A DNA stretch of 64,000 bases, taken from the NCBI RefSeq assembly GCF_003614435.1, contig NZ_CP025546.1:5022001-5086000 (forward strand). The letters run 5' to 3'. Below the pieces are notes generated by a model. The model saw only the letters and a list, made by a program, of their open reading frames with translations, was not told the DNA's origin and searched no databases. A program made the position numbers and the translations under genes. Source of the DNA: Mycobacterium paragordonae (GTDB lineage: Bacteria; Actinomycetota; Actinomycetes; Mycobacteriales; Mycobacteriaceae). This document shows positions 52,923-60,274 of the stretch, piece after piece (position 1 is the first letter of the stretch; each line of letters starts with the position of its first letter).

Positions 52923-54820
52923 GCGCACCGATGAGCGCCCGCCCCCGCGGCGCGGCCGTGGCGCCGCCCAACATGCGGTCGCGGGACTTCTGGGGATCGG
53001 CGCGACGATTACTGGGACGACTGACCCCGCATCGCCGGTTGAGCGCCGCCGTCATCACGCTGGGGATCGTCGGCACCGCTATCGGGGTGGTCGTACCCCG
53101 GATCCTCGGGCACGCGACCGATCTGCTGTTCAACGGCGTCATAGGGCGACGGCTACCAGCGGGCATCACCAAGGCCCAGGCCGTGGCGGCGGCCCGGGCT
53201 CGAGGCGACAACGCCTTCGCCGACCTGTTGTCGGGGATGAACGTGGTGCCGGGCCAGGGCGTGGACTTCGGCGCGGTGGCGCGCACGCTGGCGCTGGCGC
53301 TGGTGCTGTATCTGATTGCCGCGGCGATGCTTTGGGGCCAGGCCCGACTGCTCAACATCACCGTGCAACGGACCATCACCCGGTTGCGCGCCGACGTGGA
53401 GGACAAGCTGCACCGGCTGCCGTTGTCCTACTTCGACCGGCACCAGCGGGGCGAACTGCTCAGCCGGGTCACCAATGACATCGACAACATGCAGACCTCC
53501 CTGTCGATGACGATCAGCCAGCTGGTGACGTCGATCCTCACGGTGCTCGGAGTGCTGGTCATGATGGTGTGGATCTCGCCGCTGCTTGCGCTCATCACCG
53601 TGCTGACCGTGCCGCTGTCTCTGTTGGCCACCCGCGCCATCACCCGCCGTTCCAAGCAGTTGTTCATGGCGCACTGGACCAGCACCGGACGCCTCAACGC
53701 CCACATCGAAGAGACCTACAGCGGCTTCACGGTGGTCAAGACGTTCGGCCACCAGACCGCGGCGCGCGCGCAGTTCGAGCAGCTCAACGACGACGTGTAC
53801 CGGGCCAGCTTCGGTGCCCAGTTCTTTTCCGGATTGGTCGCGCCGGCAACGGGATTCATCGGCAACCTCGGTTACGTGGCGGTCGCCGTCGTCGGCGGCC
53901 TGCAGATCGCCGCGGGGCAGATCACCCTCGGCAACATTCAGGCATTCATTCAGTACGTGCGGCAGTTCAACACCCCGGTGGGCCAGGTGGCCGGGATGTA
54001 CAACACCCTGCAGTCCGGGGTGGCCAGCGCCGAGCGGGTGTTCGACCTGCTCGACGAGCCGGAGGAACCGCCAGACCCTGCATCCGCACCGGTCTCACCG
54101 GGACCCGGGCGGGTCGAGTTCGATCACGTCAGTTTCGCGTACCGGCCCGGCGCTCCGGTGATCCATGACCTGTCGCTGGTGGCCGAGCCGGGCAGCACCG
54201 TCGCGATCGTCGGGCCGACCGGAGCCGGCAAGACGACGTTGGTGAACCTGCTGATGCGGTTCTACGACGTCGATTCGGGCCGGATCCTGATCGACGACAT
54301 CGACATCGCCACCCTGAACCGCCACGCGCTGCGTTCCCGCATCGGGATGGTGTTGCAGGACACCTGGCTGTTCGACGGGACGATCGAGGAGAACATCGCC
54401 TACGGCCGTCCCGACGCCGGCCCCGCCGAGATCGTGGCGGCGGCACGGGCGGCCTATGTCGACCGTTTCGTCCACACGCTGCCGGAGGGTTATCAGACCC
54501 CGATCAGCGGGGGCGGCGGCAACATCAGCGTCGGCGAGAAGCAACTCATCACCATCGCCCGGGCTTTCCTGGCCCGCCCGCAGCTGCTCATCCTGGACGA
54601 GGCCACCAGCTCCGTCGACACCCGCACCGAACTGCTGATCGCCCGCGCCACCCGTGAACTCCGTCGCGACCGGACGAGTTTCATTATTGCTCATCGTCTT
54701 TCGACGATCCGCGATGCCGACCGCATCGTGGTCGTGCAAGCGGGCCGGATCGTGGAGCAAGGCGCTCACACCGAACTGCTGGCCCGCCGCGGCGCCTACT
54801 ACGAGATGACCCGGGTCTGA
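52919..54820 (+). CDS. ABC exporter half-transporter 2 (Rv1272c-like)
   Basis: 633 residues. Membrane domain with a long insertion (residues ~80-120; [20 protein letters not shown]) and [23 protein letters not shown], degenerate signature [20 protein letters not shown] and canonical Walker [17 protein letters not shown]. With partner 1 it forms one competent and one degenerate ATP site, as in heterodimeric exporters. Next to lprA, consistent with envelope lipid handling. Confidence 0.92.
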   Translation: MSAPMSARPRGAAVAPPNMRSRDFWGSARRLLGRLTPHRRLSAAVITLGIVGTAIGVVVPRILGHATDLLFNGVIGRRLPAGITKAQAVAAARARGDNAFADLLSGMNVVPGQGVDFGAVARTLALALVLYLIAAAMLWGQARLLNITVQRTITRLRADVEDKLHRLPLSYFDRHQRGELLSRVTNDIDNMQTSLSMTISQLVTSILTVLGVLVMMVWISPLLALITVLTVPLSLLATRAITRRSKQLFMAHWTSTGRLNAHIEETYSGFTVVKTFGHQTAARAQFEQLNDDVYRASFGAQFFSGLVAPATGFIGNLGYVAVAVVGGLQIAAGQITLGNIQAFIQYVRQFNTPVGQVAGMYNTLQSGVASAERVFDLLDEPEEPPDPASAPVSPGPGRVEFDHVSFAYRPGAPVIHDLSLVAEPGSTVAIVGPTGAGKTTLVNLLMRFYDVDSGRILIDDIDIATLNRHALRSRIGMVLQDTWLFDGTIEENIAYGRPDAGPAEIVAAARAAYVDRFVHTLPEGYQTPISGGGGNISVGEKQLITIARAFLARPQLLILDEATSSVDTRTELLIARATRELRRDRTSFIIAHRLSTIRDADRIVVVQAGRIVEQGAHTELLARRGAYYEMTRV

Positions 54821-54936
54821 GCGCACCGCTCACAGAGTCCTCAAATGATCGGCGAAACAAGCGGGTTCGGCCCGGTACCGCTGCGGCCTCACTAAGCTCG
54901 GGGGTCGGCTGTCGGGCCAAACATTAGGAGATGTCG

Positions 54937-55683
54937 ATGAAGCTTCCGCCTCGTGTCTACCGGCAACTGGTCGCCGCGGTCGCTGTCGCACTGGCCGTCG
55001 TCCTCACCATCGGTGCCTGCGGAAGCAAATCCTCCAACGGCGCCAAAAGCCCGGGAAGCACTGCGAATGCCACCAGCGGCGAGGCGGCGACCCTGCTCAA
55101 GCAGGCCGCCGACGTGATGCGCAAAACCACCGGGATGCATGTGGCCGTCGCCGTCGACGGTGAAGTGCCCAACATCCGGGTGACCAAGCTCGACGGCGAC
55201 GTCTCCAACACGCCGCAGACGGTCGCCACCGGCGTTGCCACGGTGCTGGTAGGCAGCAAGAGCGAGGAAGCCCAGTTCGTCTTCGTCGACGGGCACCTCT
55301 ACTCGGATCTTGGGCAGCCTGGCACCTACACCGACTTCGGCAACGGTGCCTCGATCTACAACGTCTCGGTGCTGCTCGATCCCGACAAGGGCCTGGCCAA
55401 CCTGCTGGCCAATCTCAAGAACGGCGCGGTGGCCGGCAGCCAACAGGTGAACGGTGTCGCGACCACCAAGATCACCGGCAACTCGTCGGCGACCGATGTC
55501 GCCACGCTGGCCGGCACCCGGGTGACCGAAGAGAACGTCTCGACGGTGCCGACCACCGTCTGGACCGCGTCGGACGGTTCCTCTCATTTGGTCCAGATTC
55601 AGATCTCGCCCACCGCAAACACTTCGGTGACGTTGACCATGTCCGACTGGGGCAAGCAGGTCACCGCGACCAAACCCGCCTAG
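54937..55683 (+). CDS. lprA: Lipoprotein LprA
   Basis: 248 residues from ATG 54937, with AGGAG six bases upstream (54931 is too close to it). Signal peptide MKLPPRVYRQLVAAVAVALA, lipobox TIGACGSKSS (Cys ~27) and an LppX_LprAFG domain: AATLLKQAADVMRKTTGMHV, HLYSDLGQPGTYTDFGNGAS and VQIQISPTANTSVTLTMSDW. The family binds triacylated lipids in a large cavity and is a TLR2 ligand in M. tuberculosis (Rv1270c). The IS110 element inserted 21 bp after its stop. Confidence 0.93.
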   Translation: MKLPPRVYRQLVAAVAVALAVVLTIGACGSKSSNGAKSPGSTANATSGEAATLLKQAADVMRKTTGMHVAVAVDGEVPNIRVTKLDGDVSNTPQTVATGVATVLVGSKSEEAQFVFVDGHLYSDLGQPGTYTDFGNGASIYNVSVLLDPDKGLANLLANLKNGAVAGSQQVNGVATTKITGNSSATDVATLAGTRVTEENVSTVPTTVWTASDGSSHLVQIQISPTANTSVTLTMSDWGKQVTATKPA

Positions 55684-55718
55684 CGCCGGCTCTCGGAAAG
55701 GACTTCCCAATCGTGTTG

Positions 55719-56939
55719 TCAAGCCGCCGTCGTGATGGGGATGGGGGGTAAGTCGTGGTAGGTGGTGTGGTCGCGGAGCATGGCCCACAGGACGTTGATA
55801 CGGCGCCTTGCCAATGCGAGTACGGCTTGCTTGTGCGATTTGCCCTCGGCTCTTTTGCGCTGATAAAAGGTGCGCGAGGCGGGGCTGGTGGTGATCGAGA
55901 TTTGCGCCGAGAGGTACATCGACCGCAGCAGTCCGCGGTGATAGCGCTTGGGGCGGCGCAGATTTCCATGGATGCGGCCGGAATCGCGGGGTTGTGGTGC
56001 CAGCCCGGCGAACCCGGCGAGTTGATCAGCACCGGTGAACGCGGTCATGTCTCCGCCGGTGGCGGCGAGGAATTCCGCACCCAGCCGGGGTCCGATGCCG
56101 GGCAGGCTGATGATTACTTCGGCGTGTCGATGGTCGCGAAATCGGGCCTCGATGAGCTCGTCGAGTTCGGCGATTTCGTCACCGAGGGCGATCACCCCCT
56201 TGGCCAGCCGGGCGACCATCTGGGCTGCCAAACGCTCTCCGGGCAACACCACCGACTGGGAGCGGGCGGCCTCCACCGCGGTCTGGGCCAGCGCGGTGGC
56301 GTTACGCGCGCCCTGTTTGCGCAGCCACGCGTCCAGGCGCGCAACTCCCGCGCGGCGGATCGCCGCCGGGGTTGGGTAGGCGGTCAACAGCACCAGCGGA
56401 CCTTTGTTGGTCAAGGTCAACGCCCGCTCCAATGCAGGGGATATCTCGAGCAGTTGCGCGCGCAGGCGGTTGATCTGGCGGGTGCGATCAAAGACCACAT
56501 CCACGCGGCGGGTGGTCAGGATACGCAAATCCACGGCGATCTCATCGCCGGGCCGCAGCAAACTGATATCCCGGCGAAGGCGGGCCTGATCAGCGATGAC
56601 GAACGCGTCCCGGGCATCGGTTTTGCCCTCGCTGCGGTAGCTGGCCGACGCTCGGTGAATTGCCAGCCCGGTCAGATATGCCAGCGGCTGCTCGCGAGCA
56701 ACGAGCAAGCCGATCAGCAGTGCCGCCGCTCCATGGTTGAGGTCGATCGCCCACAACACTTGGCCGCCGGCCAGCTCGATCACCTCGTCGAACAGACTCG
56801 CCAGTTCAGGCTCGTTGTTGAACACTCGCCGCGACAGCAGCCGTTGCCCTTCGCTGTTGATCACCACGCAGTGATGGTGTTCTTTTCCCACATCGATTCC
56901 TGCCCAGACCTTTTCGGTCAACGCCACCTCCACACTCAT
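55719..56939 (-). CDS. IS110-family transposase
   Basis: 406 residues from ATG 56939. N-terminal RuvC-like DEDD domain: GIDVGKEHHH (Asp16), WAIDLNHGAAAL (Asp66, where many relatives have Glu) and GKTDARDAFVIAD (Asp108, Asp111). A coiled-coil follows, then a C-terminal Transposase_20 domain: SLPGIGPRLGAEFLAATGGD and GLAPQPRDSGRIHGN with the likely catalytic serine Ser320. IS110 enzymes recombine a circular donor into a target at a core dinucleotide, guided by a bridge RNA. Confidence 0.95.
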   Translation of the reverse strand: MSVEVALTEKVWAGIDVGKEHHHCVVINSEGQRLLSRRVFNNEPELASLFDEVIELAGGQVLWAIDLNHGAAALLIGLLVAREQPLAYLTGLAIHRASASYRSEGKTDARDAFVIADQARLRRDISLLRPGDEIAVDLRILTTRRVDVVFDRTRQINRLRAQLLEISPALERALTLTNKGPLVLLTAYPTPAAIRRAGVARLDAWLRKQGARNATALAQTAVEAARSQSVVLPGERLAAQMVARLAKGVIALGDEIAELDELIEARFRDHRHAEVIISLPGIGPRLGAEFLAATGGDMTAFTGADQLAGFAGLAPQPRDSGRIHGNLRRPKRYHRGLLRSMYLSAQISITTSPASRTFYQRKRAEGKSHKQAVLALARRRINVLWAMLRDHTTYHDLPPIPITTAA

Positions 56940-56961
56940 AGCCGTCACTCTTTGCGGTCCC

Positions 56962-57127
56962 TGGCAACGACGTCCCGGCGTAGTCCTACAGCAGCGATCA
57001 CATCGCGTATCCCAATCAGCAGTCGAGCCGTTGCCAAACTGCGGGCGGCCAAGTCCTTTGAGCGGTCCACACCGCACCCCAATGACAGCCATACCCGCAG
57101 TTCGTGGGGTTCTCCGATCCTACGAAC
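56962..57127 (-). ncRNA. Predicted IS110 bridge RNA with target- and donor-binding loops
   Basis: Transcribed with the transposase, upstream of it. Loop 1 (target): stem AACTGCGGG (57102-57094) with CCCGCAGTT (57045-57037), inner hairpin GCGGT-GTGG-ACCGC (57075-57062). Its 3' side carries AAAGGACT (57059-57052), complementary to AGTCCTTT of the flanking target. Its 5' side ends in GGGGTG, matching GGGTG of the left target half. Loop 2 (donor): stem TGGCAACG (57036-57029) with CGTTGCCA (56969-56962), inner hairpin GCGAT-GTG-ATCGC (57006-56994). Its 5' side GATTGGGA (57017-57010) equals one element end (55712-55705), and its 3' side GTAGGACT (56989-56982) is complementary to the other end (57155-57162). 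A 5' hairpin GTTCGT/ACGAAC lies at 57127-57100. Confidence 0.8.
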
Positions 57128-57167
57128 GACCCGATCAAACCCACGCTTCGAAAGGTAGGACTCACCC

Positions 57168-57536
57168 ATGACGACGACCACCCGTCGACGGCGGATAGCG
57201 GTCGCCGCCGCCAGCGTGGCTACCGCCGCCGCCTTTGCAGTCGCGCCGGCACCTACCGCCGCGGCTGCCGATTCCTACGGCGCGATCGCATACTCCGCCA
57301 ACGGTTCGTGGGGACGATCGCATGCCTACCCCACCAAGGCGGCCGCCGAGGCGACGGCGGTGAAGTCCTGCGCCTACCCCGACTGCAAAGTTCTGACCAC
57401 CTTCACCGCCTGCGGGGCCGTCGCGGCCAAGGACCACGAATACCAAGGCGGCGTCGGCCCCGACCTGAGCGCGGCCATGAAAGACGCCTTGGGCAAGCTG
57501 CCCGGCGGTTACATCGACACCTGGGCCTGCAACTGA
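57168..57536 (+). CDS. Secreted DUF4189 protein (Rv1269c-like)
   Basis: 122 residues. Twin-Arg-like basic start (TTTTRRRRIAVAAASVATAA) and a signal peptide cleaved near AAAAD. The DUF4189 domain: YGAIAYSANGSWGRSHAYPT, KSCAYPDCKVLTTFTACGAV and DTWACN, four Cys and two likely disulfides. The ribosome-binding sequence AAAGGTAGGA now comes from the IS110 end; before insertion AAAGGA of the lprA side would have served. Function unknown, secreted. Confidence 0.88.
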   Translation: MTTTTRRRRIAVAAASVATAAAFAVAPAPTAAAADSYGAIAYSANGSWGRSHAYPTKAAAEATAVKSCAYPDCKVLTTFTACGAVAAKDHEYQGGVGPDLSAAMKDALGKLPGGYIDTWACN

Positions 57537-57545
57537 AGCGTCCGG

Positions 57546-57585
57546 CGGTCAGGTCACTCCAAGAACGGTCAGGTCACTCCAAGAA
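57546..57585 (+). repeat. Perfect tandem duplication of a 20-bp unit
   Basis: CGGTCAGGTCACTCCAAGAA at 57546-57565 and again at 57566-57585. Each ends in CCAAGAA, resembling the direct-repeat motif seen upstream of four other genes, but here at 20-bp spacing. It lies ~100 bp upstream of the C39-like gene. Confidence 0.8.
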
Positions 57586-57681
57586 TTCGTAGAGATAACA
57601 ATTAGGCCACCATCCGAATCTTTGCTCAGCACGGCTTCCGCGGAAAGCGGAGCACCAAATTGATGAGCAAAGGACACGACC

Positions 57682-58404
57682 ATGAAGAGCCTGAAGGTCT
57701 CCTCGATCGCCAAGACCACCCTGTTCGCCCTGGCAGCCAGTGGGGTGGCCGGCATCATGGCACTCGGACTCGCCAGCCCGGCCGAGGCCGGCACCGGCAC
57801 CATGTACGGCGACCCGACCGCCGTCGCCAAGTACTGGGTCCACCAGAACTACGACGACTGCGCCATCATGTCCAGCGCCGACGTGGTCGGTCAGATCACC
57901 GGCAAGCTGCCCTCGGAGCGGGCCATCATCAAGGTCGCCCAGTCCACCCCCAGCGCCTCCCACCCCGGTTCGATCTACGTCAAGCCCGCCGACAAGAACG
58001 ACCCCAACTCCGGTATGGGCACCGACCCGGACGACCTGCCGACCTTGTTGGCGCACTACGGAATCCACGCGACCAACACCGACGCGGACACGGCCGGCAA
58101 GACCGGTGTCGCCACCGGCATGGAAGCCCTTGAGCAGTACCTCGGCAGCGGTCACGCCGTCATCGTCGGACTCAACGCCGAGATGATCTGGAACCAGCCG
58201 ATCGAGAACACCGGCAAGGACGGCCAGCCGCGCGCCGACCACGCCGTGGTGGTGACCGGTGTCGACACCGGCAAGGGCATCGTGCACCTCAACGACAGCG
58301 GCAACAAGAACGGCAAAGACGAGCAGGTCCCGATGGCCGTCTTCGTCAAGGCCTGGGCCACCAGCCACAACTTCATGAGCGTCACCCAGGAGACGCGTAA
58401 GTGA
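57682..58404 (+). CDS. Secreted C39-like peptidase-fold protein (Rv1268c-like)
   Basis: 240 residues. Signal peptide SSIAKTTLFALAASGVAGIM to SPAEA. The mature protein has the papain-like C39 family pattern: Cys in QNYDDCAIMSSADVVGQITG, His in ADHAVVVTGVDTGKGIVHLN and Asn/Asp in LNDSGNKNGKDEQVPMA. It could be a secreted cysteine peptidase or a non-catalytic relative. The 5' leader has a hairpin (GCTTCC GC GGAAAGC). A terminator follows the stop. Confidence 0.82.
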   Translation: MKSLKVSSIAKTTLFALAASGVAGIMALGLASPAEAGTGTMYGDPTAVAKYWVHQNYDDCAIMSSADVVGQITGKLPSERAIIKVAQSTPSASHPGSIYVKPADKNDPNSGMGTDPDDLPTLLAHYGIHATNTDADTAGKTGVATGMEALEQYLGSGHAVIVGLNAEMIWNQPIENTGKDGQPRADHAVVVTGVDTGKGIVHLNDSGNKNGKDEQVPMAVFVKAWATSHNFMSVTQETRK

Positions 58405-58416
58405 GCTGATGCCTCC

Positions 58417-58452
58417 GCGGGCAGCCGACCGATCCGGTTGGCTGCCCGCTTT
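58417..58452 (+). terminator. Rho-independent-like terminator after C39-like gene
   Basis: Stem GCGGGCAGCC/GGCTGCCCGC (10 bp) with a 13-nt loop that can extend pairing (GACC/GGTT), followed by TTT. It begins 13 bp past the stop. The rest of the 338-bp gap to embR (58453-58742) shows no other gene; it ends in GGAGGACCCGG before the embR ATG and should hold the embR promoter. Confidence 0.75.
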
Positions 58453-58742
58453 GGCGTGCCGGTCCGCCGATCGTCAAGTGCCCCAGGATGATTCCTGCGC
58501 GCTCCGGAAGATCGCTTTGGCGCGAACGGCTTTTCGGTCAGTTGACGGAAGCTCAGCGGGGAGCGACGTGCACCAGTCAGGAGTGCCGGATCCACGTACT
58601 TCACCCGTTAATGCCGCACAATGACAGCTGTACGGCACCCAGGGTTTACAAGATCGACAACGATGAAGACACAATAATGAGGAAGGTCGCCGTGCCGGCA
58701 CCTCTCTACTCGGAGGGCACGGGCGACCGCGGAGGACCCGGA

Positions 58743-59903
58743 ATGGCTGGGAGCGCGATGATGGACACACATCTCGAGTTCGGTGTGCTCGGACCGCTGG
58801 AGATGAAAATCGACCAGGCCCTGGTGCCCCTGGGCACCCCCAAGCAGCGGGCCGTGCTGGCGATGCTCGTCATCAACCGGAACCGGCCCGTGGGCGTCGA
58901 CACCCTGATCACCGCCCTGTGGGATGAATGGCCGCCGTCCGGGGCGCGCGCCAGCATCCACTCCTACGTGTCCAATTTGCGCAAGCTGGTCGGCGCCTCC
59001 GGGGCCGACCCCCGACTGGTGCTGGCCGCGGCGCCACCCGGATACCGGCTCACCATCCCCGAAAACACCTGTGACCTCGGCCGGTTCATCGCCGAGAAAA
59101 CGGCGGGCGTGCACGCCGCGGCATCCGGCAGCTTCGAACAGGCCAGCCGGCATTTGGCGGCGGCGCTCAAGGAGTGGCGCGGACCGGTGCTCGACGACCT
59201 GCGCGATTTTCCGTTCGTCGACTCATTCGCCACCGCCCTGGTGGAGGACAAGATCATCGCGCACACGGCGAAGGCGGAGGCCGAGATCGCCTGTGGGCGC
59301 GCGTCGGCGGTGATCGGCGAGCTCGAAGCGCTGACCGTGGAGCACCCTTATCGGGAGCCGCTGTGGGCGCAGCTGATCACGGCGTACTACCTCACCGACC
59401 GCCAATCCGACGCCCTCAACGCCTATCGCCGGGTGAAAACCACCCTCGCCGACGACCTCGGCATCGATCCGGGTCCGACGCTGCGGGCGCTGAACGAGAA
59501 GATCCTGCGCCAGGAGACCCTGGACGTGAAGCAGAACGCCAAGGTGACCGCCGTGGGCACCGTCACCATCCTGGATAAGCGCACCATGGCCGCCACCCAG
59601 AAAGTGGCCGCCTACCTGCGTGACGTTGCCACCGGACGCGACTACCCGCTGCGCTCGGCCGCGACCCGGATCGGTCGTCTCAGCGACAACGACATCGTGC
59701 TGGACAGCGCGAACGTCAGCCGCCACCATGCCGTCATCGTCGACACCGGGACCAACTACATCATCAACGACCTGCGGTCCTCCAATGGTGTGCATGTGCG
59801 CCACCAGCGCATCCGCACCGCGGCCACCATCCACGACGGCGACCACATCCGGATCTGCGACCACGAGTTCACCTTCCAGATCGCCGCACACACCCAGGGC
59901 TGA
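58743..59903 (+). CDS. embR: EmbR-type transcriptional regulator (OmpR/BTAD/FHA)
   Basis: 386 residues from ATG 58743, with GGAGGA at a good distance. N-terminal winged helix (FGVLGPLEMKIDQALVPLGT ... IHSYVSNLRKLVGASGADPR), a bacterial transcriptional activator domain (~100-255), then a C-terminal FHA domain (IGRLSDNDIVLDSANVSRHH and NDLRSSNGVHV). The FHA domain binds phospho-Thr; M. tuberculosis EmbR is phosphorylated by PknH and controls embCAB. Kinase genes follow at once. Equivalent to Rv1267c. Confidence 0.95.
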   Translation: MAGSAMMDTHLEFGVLGPLEMKIDQALVPLGTPKQRAVLAMLVINRNRPVGVDTLITALWDEWPPSGARASIHSYVSNLRKLVGASGADPRLVLAAAPPGYRLTIPENTCDLGRFIAEKTAGVHAAASGSFEQASRHLAAALKEWRGPVLDDLRDFPFVDSFATALVEDKIIAHTAKAEAEIACGRASAVIGELEALTVEHPYREPLWAQLITAYYLTDRQSDALNAYRRVKTTLADDLGIDPGPTLRALNEKILRQETLDVKQNAKVTAVGTVTILDKRTMAATQKVAAYLRDVATGRDYPLRSAATRIGRLSDNDIVLDSANVSRHHAVIVDTGTNYIINDLRSSNGVHVRHQRIRTAATIHDGDHIRICDHEFTFQIAAHTQG

Positions 59904-60274
59904 CGCGGCTGACCGACGTCTACTGAATGTGCCACGCGCGCAATCGTTTTGATGGAGTCACCGCCGGCGTCCGGGTGCCGCGCCGACGTGCGGCGGTCCG
60001 GGCCGGATCAGCTACCGCGTCGGCAGTGGGCGGCTGTTTGCCACAAGGTTTTTCGCGTCCACCGGCGGTCCCCCGCCTGTCGGACCCGACCGGTACCGTC
60101 TCTGTCACGACAACAGGTGCGGTTTTTCGGGCCGGGGTGTTGGCAGTCTTATTGGCAAGCGCCCATCGTCCCGATTACCGTCATGGTTGCTGAAGCCGGT
60201 GGTCGCGCTCCATGCAAGACCTGAAGGCTGTTGATAGTGTCGGCGGGATTCGGCTTGGTTGAGGAGGATCGTCA
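59904..60274 (+). other. 371-bp intergenic region upstream of the first pknH
   Basis: No convincing gene. Features: a direct repeat TTGGCA (GGTGTTGGCAGTCTTATTGGCA), a candidate -10 element TAGTGT at 60235-60240 without a good -35, and GGAGGA just before the kinase ATG. Short open frames here lack coding character. Confidence 0.5.

Larger units (their letters stand above)
55705..57162 (-). mobile_element. IS110-family insertion sequence, 1458 bp
   Basis: Contains the transposase (55719-56939) and a ~220-bp noncoding end upstream of it. The borders come from a 6-bp repeat AGGACT that ends at 55704 on the left and 57162 on the right. Joining the flanks across it restores the lprA-DUF4189 gap with a Shine-Dalgarno AAAGGA seven bases before the ATG at 57168. 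No terminal inverted repeats. Guides in the noncoding RNA match both ends (see bridge RNA). The downstream end is very short (14 nt after the stop codon). The exact cut is ambiguous within the 6-bp repeat. Confidence 0.82.

Noticed and set aside
55755..57158. Plus-strand frame opposite the IS110 transposase
   Set aside because: Antisense reading; the transposase strand carries all catalytic motifs.
59927..60224. Short ORFs between embR and pknH
   Set aside because: No start context, homology or codon bias; more likely leader and promoter DNA.
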